Notes: a model not told the origin generated them from the sequence alone. Counted from the first letter of the stretch, positions 1-6,496 are shown. The stretch is 7,370 bases of DNA from Burkholderiaceae bacterium (GCA_031256305.1 JAIRQU010000126.1:1-7370), one strand, 5' to 3'. Translations and numbers: made by a program.

Positions 1-661
1 GCTCGCCCATCCATTGCAGGTAATTAACCAGGTCGCCCACGCTCTTGTCGTATTGCGCGGGCGTGAGCAGCCCCGGCTTGACCTGTTCCCATTGCCCGGT
101 GAACACCTGTTGCTTCTGGCCATAGACGGTTTCGGTCTTGAATACCGGCTTGCGCTCGCCCTGCAACTCCCACAACGGGTGCGGCATGGCGATGTTATTG
201 AACACGATGTTGTTCCAGCCGGTTGGGCGCGTGTCGTCGCGGTAGAAGCTGCGCAGCAGGGTGTAGATGTAGTCCGCGCCGTCATGGCCTTCACCGGCGC
301 GCGAGCGCGTGATGATCGACAGATCGGGTGGTGCCACGCCGAACCACGCCTTGGCCTGCGCCGGGTCAATGGCCGAGATCATGGTGTCGCCGATCTTGTG
401 GTCGGTAAACAACAGGTTGTCCTTGATTTGCTGCTCGGTCAGGTCCAAGTCTTCAAGCCGGTTGTAGCGCACGAAGGCCGCCGAATGGCAGCTCAGGCAA
501 TAGTTGACAAAGATCTTGGCGCCGCGTTGCAGCGATGCCTTGTCGTTGAGGTTGACCGGCGCTTTGTCGAAATGGATTTCATCGGCACTGGCGGTTAGCG
601 CGCAGCCGATCAACGCCGCACCCGTCATCAGGCCCGCCAGCAGTTTTTTGAGCGAATTCAT
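1..661 (-). CDS. petC: Cytochrome c1 of the bc1 complex (partial, C-terminus beyond window)
   Basis: This encodes the membrane-anchored c-type haem subunit of ubiquinol:cytochrome c reductase, which passes electrons from the Rieske protein to soluble cytochrome c in the periplasm. The reverse-strand frame opens at ATG 659-661 and stays open to base 1, giving 220 codons. Residues 1-26 form a Sec-type signal peptide (MNSLKKLLAG, a hydrophobic core, then ASA before mature DEIHF). The haem-binding CLSCH is at 55-59. APPDLS is at 110-115. The probable axial methionine is M159 in IAMPHPLWE. The C-terminal transmembrane anchor expected of cytochrome c1 lies outside the window. GGAG at 673-676 (reverse strand), 11 bases before the ATG, can serve as ribosome binding site. 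The start is 28 bases after the petB stop, so it is the third gene of a petABC operon. The identification is firm. Confidence 0.96.
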   Translation of the reverse strand, partial: MNSLKKLLAGLMTGAALIGCALTASADEIHFDKAPVNLNDKASLQRGAKIFVNYCLSCHSAAFVRYNRLEDLDLTEQQIKDNLLFTDHKIGDTMISAIDPAQAKAWFGVAPPDLSIITRSRAGEGHDGADYIYTLLRSFYRDDTRPTGWNNIVFNNIAMPHPLWELQGERKPVFKTETVYGQKQQVFTGQWEQVKPGLLTPAQYDKSVGDLVNYLQWMGE

Positions 662-689
662 GATTGTGTTTTCTCCGGGCGAGCTGTTT

Positions 690-2162
690 TCAATGCGCAT
701 GGGGTTTGAAGGTCACGCGCGTGGGCGGCTGCTTGAACTGCCCCAGCCGGCTCCACCACGGCATTAGCCAAAAGAACGCGAAGTAGATCAGCGTCAGAAT
801 CATCGAGACGAATTCATTGGTTAGCCAGCTCAACGACGGGTTGGGCGACAACGGCCCCGGCAGAATGACGCCCAGGTACATCAGGATCAGAAAGGCCACC
901 ACGAATAGGGCGTACAGCCACTTGTGCCAGCCGGGCCGGTAGCGGATCGACTTGACCGGGCTGCAATCGAGCCACGGCAGGCAAAACAGCGTCACCACCG
1001 CGCCGCCCATGACCACCACGCCCCAGAATTTGGCGTCGAAATGCTTGAGCAGAAAGCCCAGCGCTAGCGCCACCACGACCAGCGCGATCTTGCCCTTGGC
1101 CGGCCACTTGGTCCTGAGCAGCGCCCATACCGTGCCCAGCGCCAGGATGACCATCAGCACGTTGACCATCATGTCATTGGTAGCGCGCAACATGGCGTAA
1201 AAGGCCGTGAAGTACCACACCGGTGCGATGTGCTGAGGCGTGACCATCGGGTCGGCGGGAATGAAGTTGTTGGGTTCCAGAAAATAGCCGCCTGCCGTGG
1301 GCGCGAAGAACACGATGGCGAAATAAATAATCAAGAACACGCACACGCCCAGAATGTCGTGTATCGTGTAATAGGGATGGAACGGAATGCCGTCGGTGGG
1401 CGCGTCGGGCGACCAGCGGTTGCCCTTGGGGCCTTCCTTGATTTCCACGCCATCGGGGTTATTGGAACCCACGTCATGCAGCGCCAGCAGGTGCGCCACC
1501 ACCAGGCCCAGCAGCACCAGCGGCACGGCGATCACGTGAAAGCTGAAGAAGCGGCTGAGCGTGGCGCCGCTGACCACATAGTCGCCGCGGATGAACAGCG
1601 ACAAGTCAGGCCCGATAAAGGGAATGGCGTCGAACAGACTCACGATTACCGAGGCGCCCCAATAGGACATCTGCCCGAACGGCAGGATGTAGCCCATGAA
1701 GGCTTCGGCCATCAGGCACAGAAACACGCCGCAGCCAAACAGCCACACCAGCTCGCGCGGCTTGCGGTAGCTGCCATAGAGCAGCCCGCGGAACATGTGC
1801 AGGTACACCACGATGAAGAACGCCGACGCGCCGGTGGAGTGCATGTAGCGGATGAACCAGCCGGCGGGCACGTCGCGCATGATGTATTCGACCGAGGCAA
1901 AGGCCGCAGGCACGCCGGCGGCATTGGGCGTGGCGTCGGGCTGGTAATGCATCACCAGGAGAATGCCCGTGACAATCTGAATCACCAGCACCAGCAGGGA
2001 CAGTACGCCAAAGTAATACCAGAAGTTGAAATTCTTGGGCGCATAGTATTGCGACATGTGCTTAGCGTAAGCATCAAACGCAGTCGGGAAGCGGTTGTGG
2101 AACCAGTTTTCGACCTTGGCGCCCAGCGGCGCGTTGGCGGCGATTTCCTTGAATTGGGCCAT
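690..2162 (-). CDS. petB: Cytochrome b of the bc1 complex
   Basis: This is the integral membrane di-haem subunit, carrying the quinol-oxidation (Qo) and quinone-reduction (Qi) sites. It has 490 residues. The haem ligands are H108 and H122 in helix B (RYMHSTGAS...YLHMFRG) and H209 and H224 in helix D (FFSFH...VVAH). The helix C/cd region has GYILPFGQMSYWGA at 157-170. The Qo motif is PVWY at 314-317, where mitochondria and alphaproteobacteria have PEWY. After helix F two further hydrophobic stretches (about 332-349 and 358-373) precede the conserved FWGVVVMGG and LPWLD...SPVKSIRYRP block. From memory they are absent from the roughly 400-residue gammaproteobacterial proteins. The last helix is at about 450-467. 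It starts 30 bases after the petA stop, with a purine-rich GAGAGAGA upstream. It lies in an operon with petA and petC. Confidence 0.97.
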   Translation of the reverse strand: MAQFKEIAANAPLGAKVENWFHNRFPTAFDAYAKHMSQYYAPKNFNFWYYFGVLSLLVLVIQIVTGILLVMHYQPDATPNAAGVPAAFASVEYIMRDVPAGWFIRYMHSTGASAFFIVVYLHMFRGLLYGSYRKPRELVWLFGCGVFLCLMAEAFMGYILPFGQMSYWGASVIVSLFDAIPFIGPDLSLFIRGDYVVSGATLSRFFSFHVIAVPLVLLGLVVAHLLALHDVGSNNPDGVEIKEGPKGNRWSPDAPTDGIPFHPYYTIHDILGVCVFLIIYFAIVFFAPTAGGYFLEPNNFIPADPMVTPQHIAPVWYFTAFYAMLRATNDMMVNVLMVILALGTVWALLRTKWPAKGKIALVVVALALGFLLKHFDAKFWGVVVMGGAVVTLFCLPWLDCSPVKSIRYRPGWHKWLYALFVVAFLILMYLGVILPGPLSPNPSLSWLTNEFVSMILTLIYFAFFWLMPWWSRLGQFKQPPTRVTFKPHAH

Positions 2163-2192
2163 GATGGATAAATCTCTCTCGCTGCCGTGGGG

Positions 2193-2834
2193 TTAAGCTT
2201 TTTTGGCGGTGTCGTCGCCGATCAGCAGCCGGGTCGCGTTCAGGTACTGATACGGGGGCACCTGCATATTGTCCGGCGCGGGCTGGTTCTTGAACACGCG
2301 CCCGGACAGGTCGTACTTGGAACCGTGGCAGGGGCACAGGAACCCGCCCTCCCAGTTGTCGGGCAAGCCCGGCTGCGCGCCGGACGCAAATCTGTCATTG
2401 GGCGAACAGCCCAAGTGCGTGCAAATGCCCACCATGACCAGCAAGTTGGCATGGTCCGAGCGAGCGCGCGCAGCATTGCGCGCGTAATCGGGCGTGGTCG
2501 AATAATTGGTGCGCTTGGAATCGGGGTCGGCCAGATCACCGGGGTTGATCTTCTTGAGATCGGCCATCATCTCCGGCGTGCGGTTGAGAATCCATACCGG
2601 CTTGCCGCGCCAGGCGACAATCATTTTCTCGCCAGGCTTGATGCCCGAAATATCCGCCTCCACCGGGCCGCCTTCGGCCTTGGCCAGTTCTGATGGCTCG
2701 AAGCTGCGCACGAACGGCGTCGCCAGCGCGACAACGCCGGCGCAGCCCGCGCAACCCGAGGCAATCAGCCAGGTGCGTTTGCTGCTGTCCAATGGAGTGG
2801 GAGTGAAGGTGCTGACCGTTACGTCACTACTCAT
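2193..2834 (-). CDS. petA: Rieske iron-sulfur subunit of the bc1 complex
   Basis: This is the 2Fe-2S subunit that takes the first electron from ubiquinol and swings to cytochrome c1. It has 213 residues from the start chosen here. The start is set by AAGGA at 2840-2844 (reverse strand), five bases before the ATG; an in-frame ATG 15 codons further upstream has no such support and would add an unusual hydrophilic leader. The N-terminus is an uncleaved Tat-like anchor: SSKRTWLIASG (17-27) followed by a hydrophobic helix to about 40, with KR where the twin arginine is expected. The cluster motifs are CTHLGC (138-143) and CPCHGS (167-172). S172 and Y174 are the pair that raises redox potential in ubiquinol-type Rieske proteins. 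It is the first gene of petABC. Confidence 0.97.
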   Translation of the reverse strand: MSSDVTVSTFTPTPLDSSKRTWLIASGCAGCAGVVALATPFVRSFEPSELAKAEGGPVEADISGIKPGEKMIVAWRGKPVWILNRTPEMMADLKKINPGDLADPDSKRTNYSTTPDYARNAARARSDHANLLVMVGICTHLGCSPNDRFASGAQPGLPDNWEGGFLCPCHGSKYDLSGRVFKNQPAPDNMQVPPYQYLNATRLLIGDDTAKKA

Positions 2835-2839
2835 GGCAG

Positions 2840-2844
2840 TCCTT
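2840..2844 (-). promoter_or_regulatory. Ribosome binding site of petA
   Basis: The reverse strand reads AAGGA, then five bases (CTGCC), then ATG. It decides the petA start at 2834 over the in-frame upstream ATG at 2879. Confidence 0.7.
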
Positions 2845-2900
2845 TTGCTGCGTGTACATGACCCGGCCCAAGAGTGCAACAGGCCAAGCGGAAGCTTTTA

Positions 2901-2929
2901 ATTGTACCGGTTCGAGGCCCTATCTGCGT
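2901..2929 (-). promoter_or_regulatory. Possible sigma-70-type promoter of petABC (weak)
   Basis: The reverse strand has TACAAT (plus 2901-2906), a good -10 match, in the only A/T-rich patch upstream of petA. The hexamer 17 bases further up (2924-2929, ACGCAG) is a poor -35. A start near 2895 would give a leader of about 60 bases. This is inference from one hexamer, and an activator-dependent promoter is equally possible. Confidence 0.25.
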
Positions 2930-2947
2930 GCGTGCGCCGGTTTGACG

Positions 2948-2961
2948 GCGCGTTAACGCGC
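2948..2961. repeat. Perfect 14-bp palindrome upstream of petA
   Basis: GCGCGTTAACGCGC reads identically on both strands. It lies 114-127 bases before the petA ATG, upstream of the candidate -10. Its position fits an operator or activator site, but no regulator family is recognised. No T-run follows it on either strand, so a terminator is unlikely. Confidence 0.5.
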
Positions 2962-3035
2962 GAATCGCGGCATACTTGTCACATGACTTGATTCGGCTGG
3001 CTGCCGCCCCAAAGCGCGGTCCGGCATGGGACTGA

Positions 3036-3137
3036 GGTAATTTCGTGACCCTTGCGGTCAACTTCGTGATTCTGGCCTTCGTGATTTTTCGGCTGGTCGA
3101 GCTTATCAATTGCCTCAAGCGCCCGTCAACATCCTGA
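3036..3137 (+). pseudogene. mscL: Remnant of MscL large-conductance mechanosensitive channel (C-terminal end)
   Basis: On the plus strand the frame reads GNFVTLAVNFVILAFVIF (18 residues), then RLVELINCLKRPSTS and a stop at 3135-3137. This matches the second transmembrane helix and start of the cytoplasmic helix of MscL: in E. coli the same region is [23 protein letters not shown]. The frame is preceded directly by TGA (3033-3035), where a conserved tyrosine (YGNF) is expected. The upstream residues (LAAAPKRGPAWD) match only vaguely. The first helix, pore and periplasmic loop are missing: petA's upstream region occupies that space. The only initiation codon near the front of the frame is GTG 3045, so a translated product would be a single helix. 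It is most likely a decayed gene. An mscL gene close to pet genes is, to my memory, seen in related bacteria. Confidence 0.65.
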
Positions 3138-3242
3138 CGTGGCCTTTGTCGATAAAAGACACAGTGCCGGGACAGGGAATTGTCGGGTGGGGCGCTTCTG
3201 GATTTCCGTTCCCGCCCGTATAGGCATGACGAGGCCGCGGCG

Positions 3243-4448
3243 TCAACGTGCCGCAAGCCGCCGCGCCATGCCCAGCGCGGCCAGCAGGCTGGCGGGGTCG
3301 GCGCGGCCCGTGCCGGCCAGATCGAACGCGGTGCCGTGGTCGGGACTGGTGCGCACGAAGGGCAGGCCCAAGGTGACGTTGACGCCGCGCTCGACGCCCA
3401 GATACTTTACCGGGATCAGGCCCTGGTCGTGGTACATGGCGATCACGGCATCGAACTCCTGGCGCCGCGCCCGCATGAACACCGTGTCGGGCGCAAAGGG
3501 GCCTCTCGCGTCTATCCCTTCGCCGCGCGCCTGCTCGATGGCGGGGGCGATGTGCTGGATCTCCTCACGGCCAAACAGGCCGCCTTCGCCCGCGTGGGGG
3601 TTCAGGCCGGCTACCGCCAAGCGGGGCGCATGGCCTAGCGCGCGGACCAGCGCCGCGTGCGCGATGCGCAGGGTTTGCAGCACGTTCTCGCGGGTCACGC
3701 GCGCGATGGCTTTGCGCAAGGACACATGAATGCTGACCAGTACTGTACGCAGTTCGTCATTGGCCAGCATCATGCGCACCGGCATTTGCGCGACCGGCAC
3801 GCCCAGATGCGCGGCGGCCTGCTCTTGCAGCAGTTCGGTGTGACCGGGGAAGCGGTCATAGGGCGCGCCCGCCGCAGCCAGCGCCGCCTTGTTCAGCGGC
3901 GCGGTGACGATGGCCGCGACCGCGCCGCGCAAGGCCGAGCGGGCAGCCCAGAACACCGCTTCGCCCGCCATGCGCCCGGCCTGGGCGCTGACCTGGCCGA
4001 ACGGCGGCAGCGCGGCTTGCCCAGACGGCGGCGCGACCGCTTGCAGCACCGGCACGCAGCACGGCGGCGCGTCAAGCGCATCGGCGGGCTGTTCAATTTC
4101 GGCCACTGGCAGCGGCACGCCCGATGCGCCTTGCACGATCCGCGCTGCGCGCCGCAGCGCCGCCACGTCGCCAGCGACGAACGCGCCGCGCCGCGCATCG
4201 GGCGCGTCACGGAAAGCCAGGGCGATGATTTCCGGCCCGACGCCCGCCGGGTCGCCCATCGTGATGGCGATGGGGCGAGGGCAACGCTGAACAAGCCCCT
4301 CGCGGCGGGCGCATCCCGGCTTCGGGCGGTCTGCTTCGTTGCCCATGCTGGCGCTACCGCCGGGGAGTGTTGCGCCTTGCGCCTCGCAGCCCACCCCGGA
4401 TCCGGGCGCGCCCGCTTGGGCAGGCTTATTCAGCGTTGCCCTGGTCAT
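3243..4448 (-). CDS. pdxA: PdxA-family 4-hydroxythreonine-4-phosphate dehydrogenase, with 55-residue N-terminal insert
   Basis: The family makes an NAD-dependent oxidation and decarboxylation of 4-phosphohydroxy-L-threonine in pyridoxal-phosphate synthesis; PdxA2 relatives act on 4-phosphothreonate or 4-phosphoerythronate. It has 401 residues from ATG 4448, against 329 in E. coli. After the insert (residues 3-57) comes RPIAITMGDPAGVGPEI, then FPGHTELL (200-207), and the metal-binding histidines H241 (IHVSL), H285 (NPHAGEG) and H340 (MYHDQG). The conserved GVNVTLGLPFVRTSPDHGTAFD close follows. The start overlaps the upstream gene's stop as ATGA, with no Shine-Dalgarno, which implies translational coupling. 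The frame upstream of 4448 is open but lies in the neighbouring gene. An internal ATG at 4346 (residue 35, inside the insert) is the only other start that keeps the first strand. The LFGREE after NPHAGEG recalls PdxA2, so the exact substrate is unsettled. Confidence 0.88.
   Translation of the reverse strand: MTRATLNKPAQAGAPGSGVGCEAQGATLPGGSASMGNEADRPKPGCARREGLVQRCPRPIAITMGDPAGVGPEIIALAFRDAPDARRGAFVAGDVAALRRAARIVQGASGVPLPVAEIEQPADALDAPPCCVPVLQAVAPPSGQAALPPFGQVSAQAGRMAGEAVFWAARSALRGAVAAIVTAPLNKAALAAAGAPYDRFPGHTELLQEQAAAHLGVPVAQMPVRMMLANDELRTVLVSIHVSLRKAIARVTRENVLQTLRIAHAALVRALGHAPRLAVAGLNPHAGEGGLFGREEIQHIAPAIEQARGEGIDARGPFAPDTVFMRARRQEFDAVIAMYHDQGLIPVKYLGVERGVNVTLGLPFVRTSPDHGTAFDLAGTGRADPASLLAALGMARRLAAR
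4278..4442. repeat. 165-bp imperfect inverted-repeat element inserted in frame at the start of pdxA
   Basis: The outer 20 bases are inverted repeats with one mismatch: AGGGCAACGCTGAACAAGCC at 4278-4297, and on the other strand AGGGCAACGCTGAATAAGCC from 4442 down to 4423. Similarity continues inward: both arms share GCGGGCGC (4305-4312 and 4415-4408) and a CCGG...CGGG motif, with about 40 of 57 positions matching in total. The core (4335-4385) contains a small GGCG-CTAC-CGCC hairpin (4350-4361). Length is exactly 55 codons and all are open in the pdxA frame, giving a Gly/Ala/Pro/Arg-rich peptide. No target-site duplication is visible. It encodes no protein of its own, so if mobile it would be non-autonomous. 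Confidence 0.8.
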
Positions 4449-5227
4449 GCCGGGTTTTCGATGTCGATGAACTGGTGCGTCAGCCCCAGTTCCGCCGCGA
4501 CCTGCGCGCCTAGCGCGGGCGCGCCGTAGCGTTCGGTGGCGTGGTGGCCGCAGGCCAGAAAGACCACGCCGCATTCACGTGCCAGATGCGGCTGCGGCTC
4601 GGAAAGTTCGCCGGTAATGAATGCCTGCGCGCCCGCGTCAATGGCCGCCTGAAACCAATCCTGTGCGCCGCCGCTGCACCAGGCGATGCGGCGGATCGGC
4701 TGCGGCGCCGCGCCCACGGTCAACGGCGCGCGGCCCAGCGCCTGTGTTACGGCGCGGGCCAGTTCACCGGCGTCGGCAAACGCGCCGCCATCAGCGCGCG
4801 CGCCGATGCAGCCCAAGTCGTATTCGCCGAAATGCCCGTCGGTCGCCAGCCCCAGCAGGCGCGCCAGTTGCGCGTTGTTGCCCATTTGCGGTTGGGCGTC
4901 AAGGGGCAGGTGGTAGGCGTAGAGATTGATGTCGTGCGCCAACAGGCGCGCCAGGCGCTGCTTCATCCAGCCGGTAACCACGCCGCTCTGGCCGCGCCAG
5001 AACAGGCCGTGGTGCACCAGAATGGCGTCCGCCTCCGCGGCGATGGCCGCGTCTATCAGCGCCTGGCAGGCGGTCACGCCGCTGACCAGCTTGCGCACGC
5101 GCGGCTTGCCTTCGACCTGCAAGCCGTTGGGGCCGTAGTCGTGGAACTGTTCGGGGTGCAGCAAGGCGTCGAATGCCGCTGTCAGGCGCGCACGCTCCAC
5201 GCCGGTGGGAGAAAGGGAAACGATCAT
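4445..5227 (-). CDS. Nif3/YbgI-family dinuclear metal-centre protein
   Basis: This is a widely conserved family (E. coli YbgI; annotated as Nif3-like or GTP cyclohydrolase I type 2) whose physiological role is not settled. Its 260 residues compare with 247 in E. coli. The motifs are in order: DYGPNGLQVEG (30-40), VSGVTACQALID (48-59), ILVHHGLFW (69-77), INLYAYHLPLDA (100-111), GNNAQLA (116-122), AWCSGGAQ (182-189), AFITGELSE (202-210), GHHATERYG (227-235) and the family's typical C-terminus IDIENPA. The metal ligands expected by analogy with YbgI are H72, H73, D110, H228 and E232, all present. It is the upstream partner of pdxA, whose ATG overlaps its TGA by four bases. It is divergent from the DegS-like gene across 81 bases. 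Confidence 0.95.
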   Translation of the reverse strand: MIVSLSPTGVERARLTAAFDALLHPEQFHDYGPNGLQVEGKPRVRKLVSGVTACQALIDAAIAAEADAILVHHGLFWRGQSGVVTGWMKQRLARLLAHDINLYAYHLPLDAQPQMGNNAQLARLLGLATDGHFGEYDLGCIGARADGGAFADAGELARAVTQALGRAPLTVGAAPQPIRRIAWCSGGAQDWFQAAIDAGAQAFITGELSEPQPHLARECGVVFLACGHHATERYGAPALGAQVAAELGLTHQFIDIENPA

Positions 5228-5308
5228 GCGCGCATTGTGCGGGCAATCGGGGCAGGCTTGTTCACCCTAAAATTTTCATCCCGTCTTTTTACAAGAGCCG
5301 CGCCCGCC
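5228..5308. promoter_or_regulatory. Divergent promoter region between the Nif3-family gene and the DegS-like gene
   Basis: These 81 bases separate two outward-facing start codons and so should hold promoters for both. The A/T-rich patch at 5267-5290 contains TAAAAT (5268-5273), a fair -10 for the plus-strand gene, though no good -35 stands at the right distance. For the minus strand, TTGTAA (plus 5288-5293) is a possible -35, with only a poor -10 (TTTAGG) 17 bases on. Individual elements are not secure. Confidence 0.4.
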
Positions 5309-6496
5309 ATGAAACGCCTTTGGCTCGTGTTCGCCCAGACCGTTACGGTGCTGCTGGCAGCGTATTTTGTCGTGCTGACCTTCAAGCCCGCGTGGCTGGA
5401 ACGCGGCGCGGTTTTGTCCGTGCCGCCCGCCGCGCTGGCGCCGGTTGCGCCGCTCGCGCCGCCTGCGTCGGCCGTCAGCGCCAATGTTCCCGCCGCGCCG
5501 GGGCAAGTGCATCCGGGCAGTTTCAGCGCGGCGGTGAGCAAGGCCGCGCCCGCGGTGGTGAGCATCGACACCAGCACGGCGCCGCGCCGCCCGGCCATCA
5601 ATGATCCGTGGTTCCAGTTCTTTTTTGGCGACGACAGCGGCGCGGCGCAGTCGGGGCTGGGTTCGGGCGTCATCGTGCGCGCCGACGGCTATGTGCTGAC
5701 CAATAACCACGTGGTCGAAAACGCCGACCAGATCGAGGTGGCGCTTACCGATGGCCGGCGCGCCCAGGCCAAAATGATCGGCACCGACCCCGATTCGGAT
5801 CTGGCGGTGCTCAAAATCGACCTGCCCAATCTGCCGGTGATAACGCTGGGCGATTCCAGCCAGTTGCGGGTAGGCGACCGGGCGCTGGCCATCGGCAACC
5901 CGTTTGGCGTGGGACAGACCGTGACCAGCGGCATTATCAGCGCGCTGGGGCGCAACCAGTTAGGGCTGAACGCCTTCGAGAACTTTATCCAGACCGACGC
6001 GGCCATCAACCCCGGCAACTCCGGCGGCGCGCTGATCGACGCCAGTGGCAATCTGATCGGCATCAACACCGCCATCTATTCGCGCTCGGGCGGCAGCATG
6101 GGCATCGGCTTTGCCATTCCGGTCGCGGCCGCGCGGCAGGTCATGGACAGCATCATCGCCCACGGCAAGGTGGTGCGCGGCTGGGTCGGCGTGGAGTCGG
6201 CGGAACTCACGCCCGAATTGGCGCAGACCTTCAACCTGCCGCAAGGCATGAATCAAGGCGTGCTGGTTACTGGCGTGCTGGCGCAAGCGCCGGCGGCGCA
6301 GGCGGGCATCCGGCCCGGCGACGTGATCGTGCAAGTAGCCGGTCAGCGCGTGCGCAGCGTGCCGGAGTTACTCTCACGCATCGCCGCGCTGCCGCCCGGT
6401 CAAAGCGTGCGCTTTCAGGTGCAGCGCCAGAACCGGGCGTTGGCGCTGGACGTGACGCCCGCGCAACGGCCCCGGCCGCGAGACGCCGGGCGTTGA
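5309..6496 (+). CDS. degS: DegS-like membrane-anchored serine protease (S1C family, one PDZ domain)
   Basis: This is a periplasmic trypsin-fold protease of the HtrA family, held in the inner membrane. It has 395 residues from ATG 5309; the open frame extends far upstream, but that part overlaps the Nif3-family gene and shows no protease character. A transmembrane anchor at about 5-24 is followed by an Ala/Pro-rich linker (39-64). The protease domain runs from about 72 to 285 with the catalytic triad H134 (TNNHVV), D164 (DSDLAVLK) and S238 (NPGNSGGAL). One PDZ domain lies at about 290-385 (VRGWVGVE, GVLVTGVL, AGIRPGDVI). The uncleaved anchor with a single PDZ matches DegS rather than DegP/DegQ, which have a signal peptide and two PDZ domains. 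In E. coli DegS starts the sigma-E cascade by cutting RseA; no such partner is seen here, so that role is not shown. The ribosome binding site is weak. Confidence 0.92.
   Translation: MKRLWLVFAQTVTVLLAAYFVVLTFKPAWLERGAVLSVPPAALAPVAPLAPPASAVSANVPAAPGQVHPGSFSAAVSKAAPAVVSIDTSTAPRRPAINDPWFQFFFGDDSGAAQSGLGSGVIVRADGYVLTNNHVVENADQIEVALTDGRRAQAKMIGTDPDSDLAVLKIDLPNLPVITLGDSSQLRVGDRALAIGNPFGVGQTVTSGIISALGRNQLGLNAFENFIQTDAAINPGNSGGALIDASGNLIGINTAIYSRSGGSMGIGFAIPVAAARQVMDSIIAHGKVVRGWVGVESAELTPELAQTFNLPQGMNQGVLVTGVLAQAPAAQAGIRPGDVIVQVAGQRVRSVPELLSRIAALPPGQSVRFQVQRQNRALALDVTPAQRPRPRDAGR

Larger units (their letters stand above)
2835..3242. other. 408-base intergenic region between pdxA and petA
   Basis: There is no intact gene here. 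It contains, from petA outward: the petA ribosome binding site, an A/T-rich stretch near 2896-2906 that may hold the pet promoter, a perfect 14-bp palindrome (2948-2961), and a plus-strand MscL C-terminal remnant (3036-3137). A further 105 bases then run up to the pdxA stop, in which I see no gene and no convincing terminator. Reading frames that cross this region on the reverse strand show no recognisable protein character. Confidence 0.7.

Noticed and set aside
1230..2171. Long plus-strand open frame opposite petB
   Set aside because: It is the antisense shadow of a clearly identified cytochrome b gene; its His/Gln-rich translation has no recognisable features.
2465..2484. Hairpin CGCGCGCA-GCAT-TGCGCGCG
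   Set aside because: It falls inside petA coding for Ala/Arg codons; alternating GC makes this easy by chance and there is no T-run.
3172..3185. Inverted repeat GACA-N6-TGTC downstream of pdxA
   Set aside because: A four-base stem with no T-run is too weak for a terminator or operator call.
2831..3256. Reverse-strand 141-codon open frame over the pdxA-petA gap
   Set aside because: Its Arg/Thr-rich composition has no recognised domain, and it overlaps the petA start and the MscL remnant; likely chance.
4449..4574. Longer pdxA start, 42 codons upstream of 4448
   Set aside because: That stretch lies inside the 3' end of the Nif3-family gene in another frame and shows no PdxA similarity; the ATGA overlap at 4448 is the natural start.
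4541..5308. Plus-strand open frame leading into the DegS-like gene
   Set aside because: It is antisense to the well-recognised Nif3-family gene and has no membrane anchor or protease features; the anchor begins at ATG 5309.
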